DNA of 47,218 nucleotides from positions 1 through 47,218 of the forward strand of contig CACCZQ010000005.1 in assembly GCA_902550485.1 (NCBI GenBank). Direction: 5' to 3'. The notes under the pieces are model-generated. The model had not been told where the DNA came from. It searched no databases and saw only the letters and a list, made by a program, of their open reading frames with translations. This stretch comes from an uncultured Prochlorococcus sp. Lineage in GTDB: Bacteria; Cyanobacteriota; Cyanobacteriia; PCC-6307; Cyanobiaceae. Position numbers and translations under genes: made by a program. This document shows positions 27,127-34,861 of this stretch, one piece after another. Each line of letters opens with the position of its first letter. Within the stretch, counting starts at the first letter, position 1.

Positions 27127-27840
27127 ATGAGCGAGATTATTAAATTAAGTCGATCTACTGTAGAGAAATATATTAGTTGTCCACGATGTTGTGTACTTGA
27201 TAAAAAATATCAAATAAAACCACCATCATTACCATTTACTTTAAATATAGCTGTAGATAATTTATGTAAAAATGAATTTGATTACTATAGAAAAATTCAG
27301 GAGCCACATCCATTATTTATTGAAAATGGTATTGATGCTGTTCCTTTCAAACACAAAGAGTTAGAACGTTGGAGAAGTAATTTTATAGGGATAAGATATA
27401 AGTCTATTGAACATAATTATGATTTTGGTGGAGCTGTCGATGATATTTGGCAGAAAAAAAATGGTGAACTTATTATTATTGATGTAAAAGCAACATCTAG
27501 AAATAATTTTGATTGGTCTGAGACTTTTAATAAATTTGAATATCCAAAAGCTTATAAAAGACAATTAGAGATGTATCAGTGGTTATTTAAAAAAAACGGT
27601 TTTCAAGTGTCAAAAGAAGCTTATCTTTTATATTTCAATGGAAAGAAAAATGAAGAGTTTTTTAATAACCAATTAAATTTTGATGTACATCTAATTAAAT
27701 TAGATTGCTCTACATCATGGGTAGAAAATAAGATAATTGATACTGTCAAACTATTACGTTCGGATAATTTCCCTAACCCCTCTTTAAATTGTGAATACTG
27801 TAATTATTTAAGGAAGCGCTGGCAGTTATCGATAACTTAA
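27127..27840 (+). CDS. Cas4/AddB-like PD-(D/E)XK nuclease with putative Fe-S cluster
   Basis: The 237-residue protein has the active-site pattern of RecB-family nucleases: GGAVDDIW (Asp105), LIIIDVKATS (Asp119, Lys121) and RQLEMYQWLF (Gln146, Tyr150). Cysteines bracket the domain: C18, C21 and C22 at the N-terminus (SCPRCC) and C222 and C225 at the C-terminus (CEYC). This matches the iron-sulfur layout of Cas4 and AddB. The family has 5' or 3' DNA exonuclease activity. There is no CRISPR array or other Cas gene in the window, so it is a stand-alone enzyme, perhaps in repair or mobile-element biology. It starts 62 bp after the second guaA end, with its own leader. Function beyond the nuclease fold is unknown. 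Confidence 0.75.
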   Translation: MSEIIKLSRSTVEKYISCPRCCVLDKKYQIKPPSLPFTLNIAVDNLCKNEFDYYRKIQEPHPLFIENGIDAVPFKHKELERWRSNFIGIRYKSIEHNYDFGGAVDDIWQKKNGELIIIDVKATSRNNFDWSETFNKFEYPKAYKRQLEMYQWLFKKNGFQVSKEAYLLYFNGKKNEEFFNNQLNFDVHLIKLDCSTSWVENKIIDTVKLLRSDNFPNPSLNCEYCNYLRKRWQLSIT

Positions 27841-27920
27841 TGTTCACAGGATAAGTTTTTCATATTTCTGGAAAAATACTGAATAAAAGATAATCTTTAA
27901 TTAGATTAAAAATTTAAACT

Positions 27921-28529
27921 TTGATAAAATTGAAAAATTCTGAAAGTAAGATAACTAATCATCTTCAACAAGATGTAGTCAAAGTATCTGGTAAAACAAT
28001 TTTTATTAATCCTTTTTTATATTGGCGTAGATTTGACGAAAATACTAATAGATGGCTTAGAGAACCTGGTCAAATGTCCGAGGATCAAATTTCACCAAAT
28101 CGGAACCGTTTTTATCCTGAAATAGAGTGGGCTGATTTAAGTCATGAGCAAAAGCTTATAAAAGATGCAACTGTTGAGATGTTTTTAAAAACTCTTGAAT
28201 TGATAAGTACATTTCATCCTTATCTTAGCTCCGGACAATTATTAGAAGTTGAGAGAAAAATGGCGATTATTAAAAAGATTCCTTTCGAAAAGTGGGTAAC
28301 AAAATCTTTCGCCAAAAAAGCGAGAGTATTAGAAAATGAAAAAAGACAATTCCAAAGAGAAAGATTTTTTAGTAGTTGGAGGGAATGGTTTAGTCTCGTA
28401 AATACACAACAAGCAATTTTGCCGTTAATCGTCACGATATTTATTTCTTCATTTATTGGATGGTCTTTAGGGATATCTAAGAATAGTTGTAATCCTTATT
28501 TTGAACAAAATTTAAATCAATTAAATTAA
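27921..28529 (+). CDS. C-terminally membrane-anchored conserved protein, unknown function
   Basis: The 202-residue protein has a Trp- and Arg-rich soluble part (FLYWRRFDENTNRWLREPGQ at about 33-52, then EIEWADLSHEQKLIKDA) and a helical middle. One C-terminal membrane segment is at about 168-186 (ILPLIVTIFISSFIGWSLG), followed by a short tail with one cysteine. This is a tail-anchored-like topology with the main domain in the cytosol. I do not recognise a named family. TTG at 27921 is the start, in an A-rich context. It follows the nuclease gene by 80 bp on the same strand, but no functional link is visible. Confidence 0.65.
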   Translation: MIKLKNSESKITNHLQQDVVKVSGKTIFINPFLYWRRFDENTNRWLREPGQMSEDQISPNRNRFYPEIEWADLSHEQKLIKDATVEMFLKTLELISTFHPYLSSGQLLEVERKMAIIKKIPFEKWVTKSFAKKARVLENEKRQFQRERFFSSWREWFSLVNTQQAILPLIVTIFISSFIGWSLGISKNSCNPYFEQNLNQLN

Positions 28530-28638
28530 TTTGCTTTTGATATTTTTTAAGTATCTAAATTAATATAATTTTGAAAAAATAGATTTCTTATTTAAAATTA
28601 TATCAATTGGAATAATTGCTTAAAAAAGTATAAATTTT

Positions 28639-28782
28639 ATGAAAAAAAATTTGAATTCAAATCATATTGAGAATGATGAGTTTAATCTGAGTAATCAAGA
28701 TAGTGATTATAAAAATTTAATTACTAGACTTAAAGAGATAAAATCAACCATTTCTTTATTGAAAAAAACAATATTTAAATAA
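28639..28782 (+). CDS. 47-residue hypothetical protein
   Basis: An ORF from ATG at 28639 to TAA at 28782 encodes a polar Asn/Lys-rich start and a helical end (NLITRLKEIKSTISLLKKTIF) with leucine/isoleucine spacing suited to a short amphipathic helix. It fills most of the 264-bp space between its two larger neighbours, and no competing ORF is seen. The A/T-rich code and short length leave chance open. It ends 11 bp before the PBP2 start. Confidence 0.4.
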   Translation: MKKNLNSNHIENDEFNLSNQDSDYKNLITRLKEIKSTISLLKKTIFK

Positions 28783-28793
28783 ATTCTATATTT

Positions 28794-30584
28794 TTGATAA
28801 AAACAAATCCTAATAAAAAACTTATTTCATTAAAGAGACAACCTTTAGTATTACTTCTTTTTTCTTCTATTTCGTTTTTATTGATTCTATCTAGATTAAT
28901 TTTTTTACAACTTTTAAGTTATGACTCTTTTAAGAAGATGTCAGACGAGAATAGGATCAGACTTATTGCTTCACAGCCAATACGCGGAAGAATTTTAGAT
29001 AAAAATGGTTATGTTTTAGCAGATAGTAGAATTAAATATTCTTTAATAATGAAGCCCCAATCTGTTAATAAAAGCAATTGGGAAAAACATAAATTAGGCA
29101 TTTCTAACTTGTTAAATATTGATAGTAATGTAATCCAAGAAAAATATTCTTATGGTCTCAAAAATCAAAAACTTTCAGTAACTATTCTTGATGATTTAAA
29201 TATAGATCAATTAATTAAATTCAAGGAAAATGAAGGTAATTTAATTAGTTTTGAAATAGCTACCAAATTAATTAGAAATTATCCTTATAAATCTCTTGCT
29301 GCCCATGTAATTGGTTACACTCAGCCAATTACTGAATCTGAATATAAATTCTTATCTGAGAGGGGTTATAAATTAAATGACTTAATAGGAAGAACAGGAA
29401 TTGAATATGTTTACGAAGATTTATTAAGAGGTGAATGGGGTGGAGAAATGGTTGAAGTAAATTCATTTGGAAAATTTCAAAGATCATTGGGAATGAGACC
29501 TCCTGTACAAGGTAATGATATTGAACTAACAATCGACCTTAATTTGCAATTAGTTGCTGAGGAAGTTCTTAAAGACAAAAAAGCTGGAGCGATAATAGTG
29601 ATGGATCCAAGAGATGGCGCAATTAGAGCGATGGTAAGTAGGCCTAATTTTGATTTAAATTTTTTTTCAAAGGATTTTAAGCCCGAAAAAGAATACAATA
29701 ATATATTTAATTCTCCTGAAAAACCGCTTTTTAATAGAGCATTAAATGCTTATGATCCAGGAAGCGTTTGGAAAATTGTAACTGCTTTAGCGGGTTTGGA
29801 AAGTGGAAAATTTCCTAGAGATACTATGTTAGATACGAAACCATGCATAACATATGGGAGTCAATGTTTTAGAGAGCATAATGATTTAGGCTTTGGAGTA
29901 ATAGGTTATGAAGATGCTTTAAGAGTTTCTAGTAATACATTTTTTTATCAAGTAGGTTATGGAGTAGGAGTTGATGAAATTCACAAGGTCTCCCAAAAGC
30001 TTGGGTTTAATTCATTATCTGGAATTGAAATTTCTGAACAAGAAAATATAGGGTTTGTAGCCAGTAGTGAATGGGCTAAAGAAGGAAGAGGATGGGGGCA
30101 ACCAGGAAGAACCCCTTGGGTTCCAGAAGATATTGCGAGTATGTCTATTGGACAATTTGTTGTTCAGGTAACTCCAATTCAAATAGCTAGAGCATATGCA
30201 GCGATTGCTAATGGAGGTTATCTAGTTACTCCACATTTAACTAAAAAAGATTTAGAAAGTCCTTTAGAAAAAAAACTTATTCCAATTGATATTGATTCAC
30301 AAAATATTCAATTGATAAAAAGTGGTCTCAGGAAGGTAGTAGAGTCTGGTACAGGAGTATCAATTAATTATGGAGTTTCAAATTTACCTCCAGTTTCAGG
30401 TAAAACGGGAACTGCAGAAGATGGTGAAGGGGGCTTAGATCATGCTTGGTTTGTTTGCTTTGCTCCTTCGGAAAAGAGTGAGTTGCTTATAGTCGCTTTT
30501 GCACAAAATACTCCGGGTGGAGGTTCGGTACATGCGCTTCCTATGGCTAAAGAAATTTTAAAAGTTTGGAATGAAAAAAATTGA
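28794..30584 (+). CDS. mrdA: Penicillin-binding protein 2 (peptidoglycan transpeptidase)
   Basis: This 596-residue class B PBP cross-links peptidoglycan during elongation. The N-terminus has a single membrane anchor (about 17-38, LVLLLFSSISFLLILSRL). The PBP dimerisation domain follows with RIRLIASQPIRGRILDKNG and IGRTGIEYVYEDLLRG. The transpeptidase motifs are intact: SVWK (active serine near residue 323), SSNTFF and SGKTGTAE near 535. The TTG start at 28794 is inferred from the position of the anchor. The RIRLIASQPIRGRI region and MDPRDGAIRAM suggest the MrdA/PBP2 rather than the FtsI group, but the distinction rests on overall pattern. It is convergent with the FMN reductase gene. Confidence 0.9.
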   Translation: MIKTNPNKKLISLKRQPLVLLLFSSISFLLILSRLIFLQLLSYDSFKKMSDENRIRLIASQPIRGRILDKNGYVLADSRIKYSLIMKPQSVNKSNWEKHKLGISNLLNIDSNVIQEKYSYGLKNQKLSVTILDDLNIDQLIKFKENEGNLISFEIATKLIRNYPYKSLAAHVIGYTQPITESEYKFLSERGYKLNDLIGRTGIEYVYEDLLRGEWGGEMVEVNSFGKFQRSLGMRPPVQGNDIELTIDLNLQLVAEEVLKDKKAGAIIVMDPRDGAIRAMVSRPNFDLNFFSKDFKPEKEYNNIFNSPEKPLFNRALNAYDPGSVWKIVTALAGLESGKFPRDTMLDTKPCITYGSQCFREHNDLGFGVIGYEDALRVSSNTFFYQVGYGVGVDEIHKVSQKLGFNSLSGIEISEQENIGFVASSEWAKEGRGWGQPGRTPWVPEDIASMSIGQFVVQVTPIQIARAYAAIANGGYLVTPHLTKKDLESPLEKKLIPIDIDSQNIQLIKSGLRKVVESGTGVSINYGVSNLPPVSGKTGTAEDGEGGLDHAWFVCFAPSEKSELLIVAFAQNTPGGGSVHALPMAKEILKVWNEKN

Positions 30585-30604
30585 AAGAATTTTTGTTTTA
30601 AAGT

Positions 30605-31129
30605 TTATGTTCTTAATTTTTTCATTTGTAAAAGTCTTTGAATAATATCTTCAATAGTTTTTGTATCTATAGGTTTACTATATGAGGACAAAAGTTGTCT
30701 CCCTAATACTTGACTTCCTAAATGCACTAATTGAATGCGTAATGAGGTCAGCAGTTCTAATCCTATGCCACCAGAAAATGTTGCAATTGCAATCGGTTGA
30801 CCATTAAATAAATTCCTAAAGTCATCTCCAGAAATAGAAAGCCATGCTATGAAGTTGGAGAGAATAGGAGGTATAGATCCATTATATTCAGGCGCACAAA
30901 TCACCCACTTTTCAATCTTGAAAAGCTTTTTTTTTAATTCTTTTATTTCATTTGGAATATTTTCTTTGCTGTGAATTCTTGGATTAAATAAAGGAATATC
31001 AAGAGTGGTAAGATCTAAAATTTCAGAACTTATTTTAAGTTCATTACTTTTTTCAAGAAATTTTTCAGAAAGTTCTAGATTTTTACCACAACTAGCCGTA
31101 ATGATTATCAGATCTTTTGTTTCAGTCAT
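30605..31129 (-). CDS. NADPH-dependent FMN reductase-like flavoprotein
   Basis: The 174-residue protein has the flavodoxin-like fold of the FMN-reductase family: LIIITASCGKNLELSEKF (phosphate loop), then ICAPEYNGSIPPILSNFIAW, the conserved FMN/active-site stretch, and ATFSGGIGLELLTSLR. It would reduce flavins or quinone-like acceptors with NADPH. It lies 17 bp after flv1 on the same strand, the last gene of the flv3-flv1 group. Co-expression with these flavodiiron proteins is likely, although both already carry their own flavin-reductase domains. Confidence 0.85.
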   Translation of the reverse strand: MTETKDLIIITASCGKNLELSEKFLEKSNELKISSEILDLTTLDIPLFNPRIHSKENIPNEIKELKKKLFKIEKWVICAPEYNGSIPPILSNFIAWLSISGDDFRNLFNGQPIAIATFSGGIGLELLTSLRIQLVHLGSQVLGRQLLSSYSKPIDTKTIEDIIQRLLQMKKLRT

Positions 31130-31146
31130 AAATTAGATAAATAAAT

Positions 31147-32949
31147 TTAATAGTTAGCACCTGTTTTGCGGTGGTGAACTGCTGTTAGGCTATCGGATTT
31201 TAGTATATTACCGTGTAGTACTTCGGCGTAAATTACCCAATGATCTCCACATTCCATTCTCTCTTTTACAGAAGCATCTAACCATGCGAGCGATTCAGGA
31301 ATTATTATCTGTTCATTAGGAGTTAATTCAATATTTATTCCTTCAAATCTATCTTCTCCAGGTGCAAAGGGCTTTGTGAATCTTTTCAAAGGTTCTTTAA
31401 AATCTTTTTCACTAAGAATATTTAATGCGAATGAATCTCCTATTTGCAGAAGAGACTCTACTGATCTATCTTTAGCTACTGCAATACTTAACCCGGGCGG
31501 CGAAAAACTTGCTTGACTAACCCAAGATGCAAGCATGGCTCCTTTAATATTATTCTCATCTTTGCCTTTAGAGGCTGTCAGGACACAAAGTGAACCAATA
31601 ACTCTTCCAAGAGCTTGAAGTTTTGGATCCGTTTTGCTTGTAATCATTCCAGTATCTGATTTTCTGGGTTTTTTCTTTGCTTTTTTTATAATTTTTCTTC
31701 CAAAGTGAGTACCTATTTCTTCTAATTCTTTAATCTTTGGTTTATTTGGACTGAATTTAATCCTTATAGGATCAAAACTAAACTTAAAACCACCGTCTTT
31801 TAATTTTGTTTCAAGTAAATCTATAGCTTCGCCGCTCCAGCCAAAACTGCCAAAAATTCCCACTGGCTTATCTCTATTACCCTCTGCTAACAATGTTCCT
31901 AGTGCACTAACTATTGGAGTTGGGGCGTGACCTCCCAAAGTGGGTGAGCCTATTAAATATCCATCAGCATTTTGGATGGATTTTACAAGTACATCATTAG
32001 GTGTAAATTCACAATTAATACTTTCAACTTCTACAGAGGTTCTATTTATCCCTTTGGCTAATGCGTCACCTATTGAGGCTGTGTTTCCATATGCACTTGC
32101 ATATATCAAAGCGATCTTATGATTATTGGTTGAGAGATTTTCTCCCCATCTAATATAGTCATTTAAAAAGCTTTTTAAGCTATATTCAATCGCAGGACCA
32201 TGTAATGGTGCAATAGTCTTAATTTCATAATCTACAATTTTTTCAGTTATTGATACTACTTGATTAGACATTGGTGCCATCAAGCAATCATAAAAATGTT
32301 TTCTATCAATTTCTGTACTAACTCGATTTGTTTCAGACCAATATTTAGATGCAATATGAGCAGAGAAAATTTTTTCACTAAGAAGTATTTCTTGATTACG
32401 TTCATAAATTATCAGGCCACCAGGCCAACGTGCGGTTGGAATAGGAATTAACTCTAGTGAAATGTTATCTAATTCTAAATTAAGTTCTTTTTTGATTATG
32501 TTTATTTCAGGTAATTGAATTTCAATAAAGTTTTTTAAGGTAGGATTTCTTTGATTCCAAAGTTCGCTAATAAGTTTATAACCTGGATTAGAGCAAGTAA
32601 TAGTTGTGTTTTGAAATTGGGTACTTATATTCTTTATAGTTTCAATAATTTGGGGATTAATATGACCAGTAATGAAGTTGATTTTACCTAATTTAAATTG
32701 ATCGCAAAACCTAGAAATTACTTTATTAAACGAATCTAAATATTGTTTCTCAGGTGGATGAATAATAAAAAGTTCCTCATGACTTCTAATGAAAAAAGTA
32801 TTAAAAGAGGTTCCTTTTTCAAGGTTAAATTCAAGTTCAAATCTTTCTTTATTTTGGTCTAGGAATCTTGCACAAGAAAAATTTTCAGTAATTTTAAATT
32901 CTGATAAATTTTGATTTTCTGCAAGTAAGCCTATATTAATATCTGACAT
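31147..32949 (-). CDS. flv1: Flavodiiron protein Flv1 (diiron ligands degenerate)
   Basis: The 600-residue three-domain protein has a metallo-beta-lactamase-like domain, a flavodoxin domain (ALIYASAYGNTASIGDALAKG near 281-301) and a C-terminal flavin reductase domain. The canonical diiron ligands HxExDH, H, D, H are mostly replaced: the first motif reads H96-I-N98-P-Q100-I101, the next histidine is R174, the aspartate is K193, and only H96 and H250 remain. This matches cyanobacterial Flv1, which works with Flv3 to reduce O2 to water with photosystem I electrons under fluctuating light. The gene is 16 bp downstream of flv3 in the same transcript. Confidence 0.9.
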   Translation of the reverse strand: MSDINIGLLAENQNLSEFKITENFSCARFLDQNKERFELEFNLEKGTSFNTFFIRSHEELFIIHPPEKQYLDSFNKVISRFCDQFKLGKINFITGHINPQIIETIKNISTQFQNTTITCSNPGYKLISELWNQRNPTLKNFIEIQLPEINIIKKELNLELDNISLELIPIPTARWPGGLIIYERNQEILLSEKIFSAHIASKYWSETNRVSTEIDRKHFYDCLMAPMSNQVVSITEKIVDYEIKTIAPLHGPAIEYSLKSFLNDYIRWGENLSTNNHKIALIYASAYGNTASIGDALAKGINRTSVEVESINCEFTPNDVLVKSIQNADGYLIGSPTLGGHAPTPIVSALGTLLAEGNRDKPVGIFGSFGWSGEAIDLLETKLKDGGFKFSFDPIRIKFSPNKPKIKELEEIGTHFGRKIIKKAKKKPRKSDTGMITSKTDPKLQALGRVIGSLCVLTASKGKDENNIKGAMLASWVSQASFSPPGLSIAVAKDRSVESLLQIGDSFALNILSEKDFKEPLKRFTKPFAPGEDRFEGINIELTPNEQIIIPESLAWLDASVKERMECGDHWVIYAEVLHGNILKSDSLTAVHHRKTGANY

Positions 32950-32965
32950 TTCAAAGATTTATTTT

Positions 32966-34741
32966 CTAATAGTGATTAGCAACTTTTCTGTGATGAACTG
33001 CTGTCTTACATGATAAGTCAGAAACATTGCCATTTTCAACAATTCCGTAAATTATCCAATGGTCTGGAGTCTCCAGTCTTGAACTGACTTTACAATCTAA
33101 AAAGGCGAGTGAATCTGAAAGAACTGGTCCACCTTCAGCGATGTTGCTAATTACATCTACATCCGCAAATCTATCGGCTCCAGGGGCAAATCTTTTTAAA
33201 AAATGTCTGAACATTTTTTGATAATTATCTTCTCTCAAGATATTCACAACAAAACCTTTCCCAACTTGCATATATGATTCAATAGCTCTATCTTTTGCTA
33301 CGGCAACCGTAATACCTGGTGGAGAAAAGCTTGCTTGACTAACCCAACTTGCGACCATCGCACTTTGTCTAAATGTCGAACCTTCTCCTTGGCTCGCTGT
33401 TACTACATATAATCCACCACTTAATCTCCCTAACGCTTTATCTAAATTTGAATCAAGGCTCTTCATAGAGGCAATATTCTTTTTTTTATTGATCAATTGA
33501 CCCAAGTCAGTTCCAGCTTCTTCGAATTGTTGATAAACAATGGGATCTGGAATATTTTTAACTCTTAAGGGAGAGAAAGCTTCTTTTTGACCAAGTTCTC
33601 TTAATTTATTTGCTAAGGAATCTATGGGTTCATCATTTCCACCAAATGCATCATAAACTGCAGTAAATTGCTTTGGTTTTAGTGCTGCGAATAAAGTACC
33701 GAGAGATTCTTTTAATTCATTATCTGAGTCTACAGGCCATGTGGGAATGACTACTGCTTTTGATTCGGAAATTAAACTTGTTAATTCTTGCGGATCAGAA
33801 GATCTTAAATCAATTAACTGAACCTGAGCATCTGCCTTGCTTATTCCATGAGATATCGCTTGACTTAGTCGATCACAATAACCATAGTCGCTTATGTAGC
33901 AGACTGACACAAAATCATTGCCTTTGCTTTTATTACTACTCCATTCAAGATATTTTCCTTTCCAAAAATTGACCTGATTATGGAGCAGAGGCCCATGACC
34001 AACAGCTATTGTTTTTAATTCCGGTAGCTGATCTATTCTTTTAATTGCTTGCATAACGCTTCTAGCGTTTGGACCCATAAGGCAATCGTAATAAAAACGG
34101 AAATCATCGTATATTTCTTTTTGATCAGTGTCAAAAAATTCGTCAGAACAATAATGGAGTCCAAATGCATCGCATGTATAGAGAACATTTGTGCTGTGAT
34201 CATATGAAAATATGGTATCTGGCCAATGTAAATTTGGTGCACTTATAAATTCAATATTATGTTTTAAACCACTTTTAGGATTAGTTCCGAGATTTAAAAA
34301 CTCTCCACTCTTAACCTCTAGACGTTTAAAGGGAATATGTATTTGGTCTTCAATAAATTTAAGTGCTAATTTTGATCCAACTACTGTGATATTTTGGTTT
34401 AATTCTAAAAGATTACCTATTAAACCAGAATGATCAGGCTCTGTATGACTAGTAATTAGATAATTAACTTCTTGCGGATTTACCTTTTTCAGTAATTCTT
34501 CAAACCATAATTCTTCGAACTTTGCGTGACTAGTATCAATAATTGCTAGTTTCTCGCCTTTAATAATAAAACTATTGTAAGTAGTTCCATTTCTTAAACC
34601 AAATTCAATATCAAATCTACTGCGATCCCAATCCAAAGATCTTATGGCACAAGAATCATCAGCAAAGTTTTGAGATTGAACCGTCAACTTGTTATTAGTT
34701 TGTGCCAATTTAAAATTACTTGTCTGAGCAGAGGCTATCAT
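32966..34741 (-). CDS. flv3: Flavodiiron protein Flv3 (complete diiron site)
   Basis: The 591-residue protein shares the three-domain plan of its neighbour, but the diiron ligands are complete: H99-x-E101-x-D103-H104 (SHTEPDH), H172 (LHWPD), D191 (CDAFG) and H249 (VGHGP). This is the Flv3 type that reduces oxygen without forming reactive species. The flavodoxin domain (CYISDYGYCDRLSQAISHG) and the flavin-reductase domain (MVASWVSQASFSPPG) are intact. It leads the group flv3-flv1-FMN reductase and is divergent from alaS across 120 bp. In Synechocystis Flv1 and Flv3 form a heterodimer for which both are needed in vivo. Confidence 0.92.
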   Translation of the reverse strand: MIASAQTSNFKLAQTNNKLTVQSQNFADDSCAIRSLDWDRSRFDIEFGLRNGTTYNSFIIKGEKLAIIDTSHAKFEELWFEELLKKVNPQEVNYLITSHTEPDHSGLIGNLLELNQNITVVGSKLALKFIEDQIHIPFKRLEVKSGEFLNLGTNPKSGLKHNIEFISAPNLHWPDTIFSYDHSTNVLYTCDAFGLHYCSDEFFDTDQKEIYDDFRFYYDCLMGPNARSVMQAIKRIDQLPELKTIAVGHGPLLHNQVNFWKGKYLEWSSNKSKGNDFVSVCYISDYGYCDRLSQAISHGISKADAQVQLIDLRSSDPQELTSLISESKAVVIPTWPVDSDNELKESLGTLFAALKPKQFTAVYDAFGGNDEPIDSLANKLRELGQKEAFSPLRVKNIPDPIVYQQFEEAGTDLGQLINKKKNIASMKSLDSNLDKALGRLSGGLYVVTASQGEGSTFRQSAMVASWVSQASFSPPGITVAVAKDRAIESYMQVGKGFVVNILREDNYQKMFRHFLKRFAPGADRFADVDVISNIAEGGPVLSDSLAFLDCKVSSRLETPDHWIIYGIVENGNVSDLSCKTAVHHRKVANHY

Positions 34742-34861
34742 AGGATAATTAGCTTTATAAATTAACTTTAGTTATATAGAATATAAATTCGCGTGATTAT
34801 CTTTGCGAAATAACCGAAATTACGCTTTTCTTTAATTTTTAATCTTCATTATTCTGGATAA

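Noticed and set aside
27127-27840. True CRISPR Cas4
   Set aside because: There is no repeat array or any other cas gene in the window, so only fold-level similarity is claimed.
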